Origin: Sphingomonas kyeonggiensis
GTDB taxonomy: Bacteria > Pseudomonadota > Alphaproteobacteria > Sphingomonadales > Sphingomonadaceae
Length of the DNA: 64,000 bases
Assembly (NCBI RefSeq): GCF_014196745.1
Contig: NZ_JACIEH010000003.1
Location: 1,240,001-1,304,000 of the forward strand
Reading direction: 5' to 3'
The position numbers and the translations under genes are program-made. Numbering within the stretch: the stretch's first letter is position 1; each line of letters opens with the position of its first letter. Below, piece after piece: positions 14,614-22,678 of this stretch. Below the pieces are notes generated by a model. It worked only from the letters and a program-made list of their open reading frames with translations. It had not been told where the DNA came from and searched no databases.

Positions 14614-16968
14614 TCAGAACTTGTAGCCCAGCGTCAGGATCGCCGAGCGGCCGTCGCCCGGGGTCGCCCAGCCGTTGTTGGCGCGGATGCGGGTGTAGTA
14701 GAGCTTGTCGCCGATGTTCTTGACGTTGACCTGTGCCGACAGCGCCCGGGTGATGTCGTACGCCACCGTCAGGTTGTGGACGACATAGTCCTTCGAGAAG
14801 AGGACCGAGCGGTTCGCGGTCGTCGGCAGGTTGATCGCGAACTTGCCCTGATAGGTCGCGCCGTAGCCGAGCGTCAGACCGAACGGCAGGGTATAGGCGG
14901 TGTAGAGGCTGCCCGAATGCTTCGGGGTCTGCTGGATCGCGGCGCCCGCCACCGGATCGGGGAACGCGACGCTGTTCGAACAGCCGGTGGCACCCGGATG
15001 GCTGAGGCAATAGTCGGAGACCGACTGGATCAGCTTGCTCTTGAGATAGGTGTAGTTCGCCGTGATCTGCCACGCCGAGGTGATGTGGCCGGTGGCGCCC
15101 AGCGCGACGCCGTCGACGCGCGAATGGCCGTCGAGCTGCTGGTCCGGGATTGTCGGATCGTTGGAGGCGACCCGGTAGCTGTCGCGATCGGTGCGGAACA
15201 GTGCCGCGGTCAGCAGCAGGCCGCCATGAAACAGCTCGGCCTTGCCGCCGATCTCGTAGTTCTTGGCGCCTTCCGGCCGCACGTTGCAGGTGGCCGTCGT
15301 GCAGCTGCCGTTGACCGTGCTCTGCGACGGCGTCTTGGAGTTGCCATAGGCGACATAGAGGCTGATCGGCTCGATCGGCTTGAGCACGGCGCCGATGCGA
15401 TACGAGAACAGGCTGTCGCGGTTGCCCGTGCGGGTCACGGCGGTGATCTGGCCGAGCGTCGCCGCCGCGGTCGAGAGGGTATAGGCAGTGTTCTCGCCGA
15501 TATTGCGCTCCCAGCGGACGCCGCCGTTGAGCTCGAAGAACTTCGACAGCTTGACCGTATCGAACAGGTAGACCGCCTTGTTCGCGACCTCGCTGTGGCT
15601 CCGCGAGCCGACGATGAAGTTCACCGGGCCGGAATAGACGTTCCGGTTGTTCAGGTTCGGATCGTTCCAGGCGTAGGGCGGGATGGTGACCGCCGTGCCA
15701 TTGGCGTTGCGCTGCGAATTGCCCGAGCGCAGGTCATAGAATTCGCGCGACAGCGAGAAGCCCAGGTCGAAGCTGTGCTCGATGCCGAAGGTGTCGAACG
15801 TGCCCTTGATGTCGGTCTGGTTGTAGATGATCTGGTTGCGGGTATCGCGGGTGTTGCCGCGCGAGCCGCCGCTCGGCGTGAACAGGCCGGGCGTGGTGCA
15901 GGCCACGCCGGCTGCGGTGAAGCCGCTCGGCAGGCAGAAGGTGCCCTCGGGCCCGTCTGCGATCGAATATTGCTCGACGTCCTGATAGCGGGTGAGGTTG
16001 CGCAGCGAGATCGTGCTGCTCAGTTCCTGCTCGAAGATCGCCGTCGCCTGATCGACATTGCTGTCCTGCTTGTCGAGGTTGCGGAAGCCGTAATAGCCGC
16101 TGCGGCTGGTGCCCGGCACCTGGCCGGTGAACCCGTTGGTCACGCTGGTGACATAGGGCACGCCGAACTGCGGGATGTTGTTGTCCTGCTGGTGGAGGTA
16201 GATCAGGGTCAGCTTGGTCGGGCCGTCCAGGCCGAAGGTGATCGAGGGCATCACGCCCCAGCGCTTGGCATTCTCGACCTCGCGGCCGGGAACGTCGTTG
16301 TGGTGATACATCGCGTTCAGCCGGACGCCGACACGGTCGCTCAGCTTCCGCTCGATATCGGCGGTGGCGCGATAATATTCGTCGGTGCCGATACCGGCCT
16401 GCACCACCGACTGGTTCCGGCCGGTCGGGCGCTTGCTGACCAGGTTGATGTTGCCGGCGACCGAGCCGCCGCCCGAATAGACCGAGTTCGAGCCGTTGGT
16501 GACTTCGATCTGCTCGATGTTGAAATTGTCCGAGCGGGTATATTGCGCGCTGTCGCGGACGTTATCGATCGTGATGTCGTTGTTGGCGCTGAAGCCGCGC
16601 AGGTTGATGCTGTCGCCATAGCCGCTGCCGCCTTCGCCGGCGCCGAAGGTGATGCCGGGCACCGTCGCCAGCGCATCGCGCAGCGACAGGATGTTCTGCT
16701 GCTCCATGACTTCGGCGGTGATCACCGTAACCGTCTGCGGCGTGTCGCGCAGCGGGCGGGTGTTCTTCGGGCTCTCCTGCTTCGGCTGATAGACTTGGCC
16801 GTTGACCGTGATGTGATCCTGCCCGGCACGGTCCTGATCGTCCTCGGCAGCGGCAGGAGTCTTGGTGTCGGGGCCGTCGGTCGCGGCGTGGGCGGGGGCG
16901 CTGGCGACGAAGCCGACACAGGCGAGCGCGAGGAAAGCAGGCGCAGCCGCGCCGGTCGAACGAGTCAC
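14614..16968 (-). CDS. TonB-dependent siderophore receptor (Fiu/PiuA-like)
   Basis: A 784-residue outer-membrane receptor. An N-terminal signal peptide ends near APAHAATDG. The plug domain carries DTPQTVTVITAEVMEQQNIL and RGFSANNDITIDNVRD, with a TonB-box-like ITVNGQ segment before it. The barrel ends in ILTLGYKF with the terminal Phe needed for assembly. The family imports catecholate ferric siderophores. The GTG start at 16966-16968 gives a proper signal peptide; the frame continues 32 codons further without a plausible leader. It is first gene of an operon with the Sel1 and PiuC-type genes. A Fur-like palindrome sits about 70 bases upstream. Confidence 0.94.
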   Translation of the reverse strand: MTRSTGAAAPAFLALACVGFVASAPAHAATDGPDTKTPAAAEDDQDRAGQDHITVNGQVYQPKQESPKNTRPLRDTPQTVTVITAEVMEQQNILSLRDALATVPGITFGAGEGGSGYGDSINLRGFSANNDITIDNVRDSAQYTRSDNFNIEQIEVTNGSNSVYSGGGSVAGNINLVSKRPTGRNQSVVQAGIGTDEYYRATADIERKLSDRVGVRLNAMYHHNDVPGREVENAKRWGVMPSITFGLDGPTKLTLIYLHQQDNNIPQFGVPYVTSVTNGFTGQVPGTSRSGYYGFRNLDKQDSNVDQATAIFEQELSSTISLRNLTRYQDVEQYSIADGPEGTFCLPSGFTAAGVACTTPGLFTPSGGSRGNTRDTRNQIIYNQTDIKGTFDTFGIEHSFDLGFSLSREFYDLRSGNSQRNANGTAVTIPPYAWNDPNLNNRNVYSGPVNFIVGSRSHSEVANKAVYLFDTVKLSKFFELNGGVRWERNIGENTAYTLSTAAATLGQITAVTRTGNRDSLFSYRIGAVLKPIEPISLYVAYGNSKTPSQSTVNGSCTTATCNVRPEGAKNYEIGGKAELFHGGLLLTAALFRTDRDSYRVASNDPTIPDQQLDGHSRVDGVALGATGHITSAWQITANYTYLKSKLIQSVSDYCLSHPGATGCSNSVAFPDPVAGAAIQQTPKHSGSLYTAYTLPFGLTLGYGATYQGKFAINLPTTANRSVLFSKDYVVHNLTVAYDITRALSAQVNVKNIGDKLYYTRIRANNGWATPGDGRSAILTLGYKF

Positions 16969-17037
16969 GTAGAGAACCCCCCAATCAGGATTGTTTCGTC
17001 GCCAGCTATTGCGAGGCGTTCTCAGAGTCAATGCTAA

Positions 17038-17052
17038 TGCGAGCTGTTCGCA
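17038..17052. promoter_or_regulatory. candidate Fur/iron-responsive operator upstream of the receptor
   Basis: TGCGAGCTGTTCGCA is a perfect palindrome with 5-base arms and a 5-base centre, about 70 bases before the receptor start. It aligns with the site before the PepSY gene (24857-24881) over TGCGA, three or four variable bases and GTTCGC. Sphingomonad iron-regulated receptor genes tend to have such TGCGA-type sites. The identity of the binding protein is an inference. Confidence 0.5.
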
Positions 17053-17104
17053 GCTTTGTCGCAAAATTGTTGCAAAGCGTTACTGCACAGTCTGGATGGA
17101 AGTC

Positions 17105-17353
17105 CTAGCCGCGCGGCTGCGCGAGCAGCCAGCTGCGGATCGCGCTGGCGAGATTGGGCGGGTCCTCGCCCTGGATGCGGGCATGGTCGATCGCCGCGAC
17201 CAGCGCGTTGAGCGGCAGCGACCGCGCGGCTGCCGCCGCGTCCAGCGCTTCCCAGAAGATCGGCTCGAGGCTGATCGACGTCTGGTGCCCGGCGATCGTG
17301 ACCGACCGCTTGATCGGCCCTTCAAAGCCACCCGGGGGCGGCTCGATCTTCAT
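17105..17353 (-). CDS. ribbon-helix-helix domain protein
   Basis: An 82-residue protein starting MKIEPPPGGFEGPIKRSVTI and containing HQTSISLEPIFWEALDAAAA, the pattern of the ribbon-helix-helix family (strand, then two helices). This form is frequent in alphaproteobacteria, where it follows cobT. RHH proteins usually bind DNA as dimers, but this subfamily is not characterised. Its ATG overlaps the cobT stop as ATGA, so the two are translationally coupled. Possible roles: autoregulator of the cobST unit or an unrelated coupled protein. Confidence 0.85.
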   Translation of the reverse strand: MKIEPPPGGFEGPIKRSVTIAGHQTSISLEPIFWEALDAAAAARSLPLNALVAAIDHARIQGEDPPNLASAIRSWLLAQPRG

Positions 17354-19176
17354 TCCGTATCGAACAGGGCGGCCAGCTGCTCGACCATGGTGCCGGCGAG
17401 CTGCTCGGCGTCCATGATCGTCACGGCGCGCTGATAGTAGCGGGTGACGTCGTGCCCGATGCCGATCGCGACCAGCTCCACCGGCGAGCGCGTCTCGATC
17501 CAGCCGATCACCTGACGCAGGTGGCGCTCGAGATAGGAACCGGAGTTCACCGACAGGGTCGAGTCGTCCACCGGCGCACCGTCCGAGATCACCATCAGGA
17601 TCTTGCGATCCTCGCTGCGGCCGATCAGCCGCTGGTGCGCCCAGAGCAGCGCCTCGCCGTCGATATTCTCCTTGAGCAACCCCTCGCGCATCATCAGCCC
17701 GAGCGACTTCTTGGCGCGGCGCCACGGCTCGTCGGCCTGCTTGTAGACGATGTGGCGGATGTCGTTGAGCCGCCCGGGTTGCGCAGGGCGCCCATCGGCC
17801 AGCCACTTCTCGCGGCTCTGCCCGCCCTTCCAGGCGCGGGTGGTGAAGCCGAGGATCTCGGTCTTCACGCCAACGCGCTCCAGCGTGCGCGCCATGATGT
17901 CGGCGCTGATCGCCGCGATCGAGATCGGCCGCCCGCGCATCGAACCCGAATTGTCGATCAGCAGCGTGACCACCGTGTCCTTGAACTCGGTGTCCTTCTC
18001 GCTCTTGTAGGAGAGGGAGAGCATCGGATTGACGACGATGCGCGCCAGCCGGGCGGCGTCGAGGATGCCCTCTTCCTGGTCGAAGTCCCAGCTGCGGTTC
18101 TGCTGCGCCATCAGCCGGCGCTGGAGCCGGTTGGCGAGCTTGGTCACCGCACCCTGCAGATGAAGGAGCTGCTGGTCGAGATAGGAGCGCAGCCGGTCGA
18201 GCTCCTCGGTGTCGCACAGGTCCGTCGCCGCGACGACCTCGTCGAACTGGGTGGTGTAGGGGCGATATTCGAACTGGGGCGGCAGGTCGCTCCACGGGCG
18301 GTTCGGACGGACGGGCATCATGCCCTCCTCGCCTTCGTCGCCCGGCTCGCCGTCGCCGTCCTCCATCGCGTCGGACTGCTGCTGTTCGCCTTCCTCGCCC
18401 TGGTCGGACTCGCGCTGCTCGCCGCGCGCCTCGGCCTGGCCCTCGCTCTGGCTCGACTCGCTCTCGCCTTCCTCGTCGCCGTCCTGCTGCTGGTCGTCGG
18501 TACCCTCGTCCTCGCCGCCGCCTTCATCGGCTTCGTCGGGGAGCAGGTCGCCTTCGGTCAGCTCGAGGTCCTGGAGCAGCTTCGAAGTGAGCGAGGCGAA
18601 CGCGTGCTGGTCGTCGATCGCCAGCGCCAGCGCATCCAGGTCCGAGCCGGCGCGCTCTTCGATCCAGTCGCGGATCAGCGCCATGCCGAGCGCCGCGGCG
18701 CCCGGCGACTCGCGTCCGGTCAGCCGCTCGCGCACCATCAGGCCGAGCGCAGTGGAAAGCGGCACTTCCTCGCGGTTGCGGGCACGGGTGATCGGATCGG
18801 CGCGCAGCTTCAATTCGAGCGCATGCTCGAGATTGGCGGCGATGCCGGCATAGCCGCGCGAGCCCAGCGCCTCGACTCGGGCCGTCTCGACCGCATCGAA
18901 CACCGCGCGCGCCACCGGCTCCTTGGGCGCGCTCTTCACGTGCAGCGCATTGTCGTGGTGGCGCATGCGGAGCGCAAAGCTGTCGGCGAAGCCCCGCGCC
19001 TCGGCGACTTCCTCGGCCGGCAGGCTGCGCGACGGCGTCGGCACCTTGATCTGGCGTCCGTCCTGGCGCGGTGCCTCGCCGGTGAAGCTCAGCTCCGCCT
19101 CATGTTCGCCCGAAAGCGCGCGCGCGGCACCGCCGAGGACATTGCGGAACCTGTCGAGGGGAGAGTCGGCGGCCAT
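17350..19176 (-). CDS. cobT: cobaltochelatase subunit CobT (VWA protein)
   Basis: A 608-residue cytoplasmic protein. In aerobic cobalamin synthesis CobT, with the AAA+ subunit CobS and the large CobN, inserts cobalt into hydrogenobyrinate diamide. The order is: alpha-helical N-terminal domain (1-205), a strongly acidic Glu/Gln/Asp/Ser-rich linker (about 212-286), and a C-terminal von Willebrand factor A domain with the MIDAS motif DNSGS at 408-412. All these fit CobT. It follows cobS with one small gene between and overlaps the RHH gene. No cobN or corrin genes are nearby, so a role in another MoxR/VWA-type insertion reaction cannot be excluded. Confidence 0.93.
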   Translation of the reverse strand: MAADSPLDRFRNVLGGAARALSGEHEAELSFTGEAPRQDGRQIKVPTPSRSLPAEEVAEARGFADSFALRMRHHDNALHVKSAPKEPVARAVFDAVETARVEALGSRGYAGIAANLEHALELKLRADPITRARNREEVPLSTALGLMVRERLTGRESPGAAALGMALIRDWIEERAGSDLDALALAIDDQHAFASLTSKLLQDLELTEGDLLPDEADEGGGEDEGTDDQQQDGDEEGESESSQSEGQAEARGEQRESDQGEEGEQQQSDAMEDGDGEPGDEGEEGMMPVRPNRPWSDLPPQFEYRPYTTQFDEVVAATDLCDTEELDRLRSYLDQQLLHLQGAVTKLANRLQRRLMAQQNRSWDFDQEEGILDAARLARIVVNPMLSLSYKSEKDTEFKDTVVTLLIDNSGSMRGRPISIAAISADIMARTLERVGVKTEILGFTTRAWKGGQSREKWLADGRPAQPGRLNDIRHIVYKQADEPWRRAKKSLGLMMREGLLKENIDGEALLWAHQRLIGRSEDRKILMVISDGAPVDDSTLSVNSGSYLERHLRQVIGWIETRSPVELVAIGIGHDVTRYYQRAVTIMDAEQLAGTMVEQLAALFDTE

Positions 19177-19178
19177 TG

Positions 19179-19439
19179 CTATCGTCTTTCCGTGCCTTGT
19201 CCCTTGCGATCAAGCCCGAAGCGGCGCTGGAGGCCGCCGAGAAGTCGCCGCCCAATCCCGAGCCACGGGGCCGACGGCACCGCCTCGAGCGGATCGGGCT
19301 CCCAATTGCCTACCCCCATCCGCTCGTGGATCAGATCCTTGAGATAGGCATATTCGTCGCCGGTGATCGGCCCGCCCGCACCCCCTTGCGCCGTCCAGCG
19401 GCGGGGGTGGAGCGGATCGTCGTCCGGCGACCCGCTCAA
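19179..19439 (-). CDS. small conserved hypothetical protein between cobS and cobT
   Basis: An 86-residue soluble protein, rich in Gly and Arg, with a central GPITGDEYAYLKDLIHERMG and a basic C-terminal tail. I do not recognise a family. Its ATG overlaps the cobS stop as ATGA, and its stop is two bases before the cobT start, so it is certain to be cotranslated with the chelatase subunits. A small helical adaptor or assembly factor for CobS-CobT would fit the placement, but there is no sequence evidence for that. Confidence 0.8.
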   Translation of the reverse strand: MSGSPDDDPLHPRRWTAQGGAGGPITGDEYAYLKDLIHERMGVGNWEPDPLEAVPSAPWLGIGRRLLGGLQRRFGLDRKGQGTERR

Positions 19440-20443
19440 GAAGCCTTGCTCACCACGCTTTCGGGCAGGTCCTTGCCGAACACGCGCTGGTAATACTCAG
19501 CCACCTGCGCGCGCTCCGCCTCGTCGCACTTGTTGAGGAAGCTCAACCGGAACGCGAAGCCGACATCCTTGAAGATCTCGGTGTTCTGCGCCCAGGTGAT
19601 CACCGTGCGCGGGCTCATCACGGTCGAGATGTCGCCGTTGACGAAGCCCTTGCGGGTCAGGTCGGCGACGCGGACCATGTTCTCGACCAGCTCCTTGCCG
19701 CCCGGCTTGTCGAAATCGCCGGACTTGGCGAGGACGATCTGCGCCTCGACCGCTGCGGGGAGGTAGTTGAGCGTCACCACGATGTTCCAGCGGTCCATCT
19801 GGCCCTGGTTGATCTGCTGGGTGCCGTGATACAGGCCGCTGGTGTCGCCCAGGCCGACCGTGTTCGCGGTGGCGAACAGGCGGAAATAGGGGTTCGGGCG
19901 GATCACGCGGTTCTGGTCGAGCAGGGTCAGCTTGCCCTCGGTCTCGAGCACGCGCTGGATCACGAACATCACGTCCGGGCGGCCGGCGTCATATTCGTCG
20001 AACACGAGCGCGGTGGGGGTCTGCAGCGCCCAGGGAAGCAGGCCCTCGCGGAATTCGGTGACCTGCTGGCCGTCCTTGAGCACGATCGCGTCACGGCCGA
20101 TCAGGTCGATACGGCTGATATGCGCGTCGAGGTTGATGCGGATGCAAGGCCAATTGAGGCGCGCCGCAACCTGTTCGATATGCGTCGACTTGCCGGTGCC
20201 GTGATAGCCCTGGACCATCACGCGGCGATTGTGCGCAAAGCCCGCCAGGATCGCGAGCGTGGTATCCGGATCGAAGACATAGGCGGGATCGAGATCCGGC
20301 ACGCGCTCGTCCGCCTCGCTGAACGCGGGCACTTCGAGGTCGCTGTCGATCCCGAACAGGTCGCGCACCTTCACCATCTTGTCGGGCGCTTCGAGGATCG
20401 TGGTTTCCCGGCTGTCGGGCTGGGTGTTGGGGATGTCCGCCAT
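19436..20443 (-). CDS. cobS: cobaltochelatase subunit CobS (AAA+ ATPase)
   Basis: A 335-residue AAA+ ATPase of the MoxR/CobS class. Walker A GYHGTGKST at residues 79-87; Walker B ALVFDEYD at about 144-151; sensor-1-like FATANTVGLGDTSG near 217. CobS hexamers with CobT energise cobalt insertion by CobN. Full length, with the typical N-terminal extension RDLFGIDSDLEVPAF. It is the first gene of the four-gene cobS-X-cobT-RHH operon. A 7-bp inverted repeat (20502-20520) lies 60 bases upstream. No cobalamin riboswitch is evident there. Confidence 0.95.
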   Translation of the reverse strand: MADIPNTQPDSRETTILEAPDKMVKVRDLFGIDSDLEVPAFSEADERVPDLDPAYVFDPDTTLAILAGFAHNRRVMVQGYHGTGKSTHIEQVAARLNWPCIRINLDAHISRIDLIGRDAIVLKDGQQVTEFREGLLPWALQTPTALVFDEYDAGRPDVMFVIQRVLETEGKLTLLDQNRVIRPNPYFRLFATANTVGLGDTSGLYHGTQQINQGQMDRWNIVVTLNYLPAAVEAQIVLAKSGDFDKPGGKELVENMVRVADLTRKGFVNGDISTVMSPRTVITWAQNTEIFKDVGFAFRLSFLNKCDEAERAQVAEYYQRVFGKDLPESVVSKAS

Positions 20444-20501
20444 GTATTCGTCCTTCCGTCGCGAGAGCGACTAGAAGCTCCCGTGCCGCACTGCAACGGG
20501 C

Positions 20502-20520
20502 ATCGTGCAAATCGCACGAT
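20502..20520. promoter_or_regulatory. possible operator upstream of cobS
   Basis: ATCGTGC (20502-20508) and GCACGAT (20514-20520) form a perfect 7-base inverted repeat with a 5-base centre in the 175-base gap between cobS and the divergent lipoprotein gene. It could be an operator for either. No binding protein can be named. Confidence 0.3.
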
Positions 20521-20618
20521 CGGCCGTTTCCGTCGCAAGCCCTTTCCCCGAATCGGCTTTCATGGGATCATGACGCCAAAGCAACGGTCGCGCGCCAACA
20601 CCGATCTTGGGGAAGTCG

Positions 20619-21269
20619 ATGAACGGGAAGCTGTTGTTCCTGGCGCTGCTCGCGCCGCTGACGGCGTGCGACTGGGGCCAGCAGCCGGCCCAGCCGCCGC
20701 ACCGTCCGCCTCCCGTGACACGCCCGATCGAGCGCGCGCCCGACTGGCTTGCCGCCGACCCCTATTGCGAGGGCCGGCTGCGCCGCGGCCAGTGGCTGGT
20801 CTGCGACAACAAGGGCCTGAACTGGCTGCACCGCACGCTTGCCAGCCAATGGGCGGAAGACCGCCAGGGTGCGAGCAAGCAGCAGCTCTGGGTGCAGCGC
20901 CAGCAGCTCGCGGCGCTGGCGAGCGAGCGCGACACCTGCGAGACCGCCGAGTGCGTCGCCACCGCCTATCGCCGCTATCTCCGCGCGCCCGTCCGCGATG
21001 TCGAGCCGCCGCGCTGGACGCCGGCGCCGCGGCCCCGCCCGGTCCACTACCGGCCGCGCGAGAAGCGCTGGAACTGGCGCGACGGTGGCCCAAGCTGCGC
21101 CTCGAAGATCGGCTGGCAGAAGGCGGCTCTGCTCGCCCGGCAATGCTCGGTGGTCAATCCCGACGGCCAGTGCGGGCCGCAGCGCGGCTGCGAGACGCTG
21201 AAGACGATGATCCTCGACGGCTGCTGGGACGCCGGCGACCGCAAGCCGGGCTTCTGCAACCGGGTGTAG
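20619..21269 (+). CDS. putative lipoprotein with LprI-like cysteine-rich domain
   Basis: A 216-residue lipoprotein: the leader MNGKLLFLALLAPLTAC ends in a lipobox LTAC at residue 17. A proline-rich stretch follows, then CEGRLRRGQWLVCDNKGLNW and ERDTCETAECVATAYRRYL, the cysteine spacing of DUF1311/LprI-type lysozyme-inhibitor-like domains. Further cysteines in the C-terminal third (CASKIGW, CSVVNPDGQCGPQRGCETL) suggest extra disulfides. It is expected to be envelope-anchored; an inhibitor of lysozyme is only the family suggestion. The ATG with GGGGAAG upstream is preferred over an in-frame TTG 12 bases earlier. Divergent from cobS. Confidence 0.75.
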   Translation: MNGKLLFLALLAPLTACDWGQQPAQPPHRPPPVTRPIERAPDWLAADPYCEGRLRRGQWLVCDNKGLNWLHRTLASQWAEDRQGASKQQLWVQRQQLAALASERDTCETAECVATAYRRYLRAPVRDVEPPRWTPAPRPRPVHYRPREKRWNWRDGGPSCASKIGWQKAALLARQCSVVNPDGQCGPQRGCETLKTMILDGCWDAGDRKPGFCNRV

Positions 21270-21322
21270 GGTGCCGTCGATACGGGGGGACGTGCGGCTG
21301 ATTCGGGCTGGCTGCGGCGCGC

Positions 21323-21459
21323 GGAAGTTTACGAAACATACACTACGGGGGCCCCGTTTTCCCTTCCCGTGCAGGCGCCCGGGACGGGTGCGATCGGTGC
21401 GGGGAAGAAACGCGGCTTGCATCCGCCAGTATGGAGCAGGCGAAATCCTACATTGCAAC
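21323..21459. repeat. dispersed composite element, copy B (inverted relative to copy A)
   Basis: On the minus strand it begins TTGCAATGTAGGATTT (21458-21443) and ends with CCCCCGTAGTGTA, then TAAACTTCC after a 7-base insertion (to 21323). Copy A at 13019-13189 has both ends in the same order. The CG next to the first motif (GATTTCG) is shared with the tail of REP copy 1. The element abuts REP copy 3. The 330-base gap between the lipoprotein and apbE holds only these repeats. Confidence 0.6.
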
Positions 21460-21465
21460 TGGATC

Positions 21466-21554
21466 CGTCATCCCGGCGAAAGCCGGGATCTCGTGCGGCT
21501 CTTGCCCCAGGTCCCGCGCCATCGCCTGAGATCCCGGCTTTCGCCGGGATGACG
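21466..21554. repeat. REP-like palindromic repeat, copy 3
   Basis: Arms at 21466-21492 and 21528-21554 are inverted copies with the CGTCATCCCGGCGAAAGCC core. The TTGCAATGTAGGATTT motif flanks it on the left (here reversed). Shorter partial copies of the arm follow on the right up to about 21595, near the 3' end of apbE. Confidence 0.9.
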
Positions 21555-21599
21555 GTCTGGTGCCGGGATGACGATTGGGTGGTGGGGTGACGATTAGGG

Positions 21600-22580
21600 C
21601 TAGAGCATCGCCTGCAGGGCCGTGGATAGATGCTCCGTGAAGCCCGCACCCTCGCGCACCGCCATATGCACCGCCAGCCCTTCGCGCTCTGCCAGCGCCA
21701 TGCCTTCCGGGCCCAGCACGGTGAGGGCGGTAGCCCAGGCGTCTGCCAGCATGCAGCTGGCGTGCAGCACGGTGACCGAGGCGACGCCATTGTCGAGCGG
21801 GCGGCCGGTGCGCGGATCGAGGGTATGAGCATAGTCGCGGCCGGCATGGGCGAAGCTGCGGCGATAATCGCCCGAGGTGGCGACCGACAGGCCGTGCAGC
21901 GCGGCGCGCATCGGGGCGAGGAGGCTGCCCGGAGGTGTCTCCAGATCGACCCACCAGGGCTGGCCATCGGGTTTGATGCCCTCACCGCGCAGCTCGCCGC
22001 CGACTTCGACGAGGAAATCGTGCAGCTCCATGCTGCGGAGCATCTCGGCGACCCGGTCGACGCCATGCCCCTTGGCGATGCCGGAGAAATCGAGCGCGGC
22101 GGGGGCGGTGCGACGGGCACGGCGGTCGTCCCGTTCGATATGGGCGCGGCCGGAGATGGCGCGGGCCGCGGCGATCTGCGTGTCGCTCGGCAGGTCTTCC
22201 CGCGGGCCAGGTGGGCCGAAGCCCCATAGATCGACCAGCGCGCCCATGGCGGGATCGAAGGCGCCACCACTTTTGTCCGCCACGTCGAGTGCGGCGGCGA
22301 GGACCTTCGCGAAACCGATCGGCAGCGGCTGCCAGCGGCCGGGATCGCTGCAGTTGAAGCGGGAAAGCGCGGAAGCGGGCGCCCAGTGGCTCATCTCGGC
22401 GACGACGCGGTCGAGTTCGGCCTGGATGGCGAGGGTGATGCCCTCGGGTGCGGCGACGATGCGCGCGGACCAGCTGGTGCCCATGGTCTGGCCGGTGCAG
22501 GCGACGACCGGGGCGCCCGCCTGGCGACGGTGGAACGCCGCCGGGGAGAGGGCAGGGGGGATGGCTATTCTAACGGTCAT
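21600..22580 (-). CDS. apbE: FAD:protein FMN transferase (ApbE)
   Basis: A 326-residue ApbE-family enzyme that transfers FMN from FAD onto a Ser/Thr of extracytoplasmic target proteins. Signature segments: TGQTMGTSWSARI near residue 30, ALDFSGIAKGHGVDRVAE near 168, HTLDPRTGRPLDNGVASVTV near 250, and ADAWATALTVLGPEGM with the Mg-binding Asp. No cleavable signal peptide is obvious, although the family usually acts in the periplasm. The start at 22578-22580 follows a REP-like element, and the frame continues through the palindrome only as a shadow. Its likely substrate, the DUF2271 protein, is encoded in the same operon. Confidence 0.93.
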   Translation of the reverse strand: MTVRIAIPPALSPAAFHRRQAGAPVVACTGQTMGTSWSARIVAAPEGITLAIQAELDRVVAEMSHWAPASALSRFNCSDPGRWQPLPIGFAKVLAAALDVADKSGGAFDPAMGALVDLWGFGPPGPREDLPSDTQIAAARAISGRAHIERDDRRARRTAPAALDFSGIAKGHGVDRVAEMLRSMELHDFLVEVGGELRGEGIKPDGQPWWVDLETPPGSLLAPMRAALHGLSVATSGDYRRSFAHAGRDYAHTLDPRTGRPLDNGVASVTVLHASCMLADAWATALTVLGPEGMALAEREGLAVHMAVREGAGFTEHLSTALQAML

Positions 22581-22588
22581 TGCTGGAT

Positions 22589-22670
22589 CGTCATCCCGGC
22601 GAAAGCCGGGATCTCGTGCCGCAGGCGGATCGCGCCATGGCCTGAGATCCCGGCTTTCGCCGGGATGACG
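22589..22670. repeat. REP-like palindromic repeat, copy 4, between DUF4198 gene and apbE
   Basis: Arms at 22589-22615 and 22644-22670 match the other three copies. The element lies inside what looks like a single transcription unit, eight bases past the DUF4198 stop and eight bases before the apbE start, so it may reduce or modulate apbE expression relative to the upstream genes. Confidence 0.9.
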
Positions 22671-22678
22671 GAATGGCT

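Noticed and set aside
13849..17037. A 1062-codon plus-strand frame opposite the Sel1 and receptor genes
   Set aside because: It mirrors GC-rich codons of genes on the other strand and shows only Arg/Ala/Asp-rich sequence.
20444..20618. Cobalamin riboswitch before cobS
   Set aside because: The gap is short and none of the conserved B12-box sequence is present.
3656..22670. REP palindromes considered as a CRISPR array
   Set aside because: Copies are spread over 19 kb, occur as inverted pairs and lack regular spacers and cas genes.
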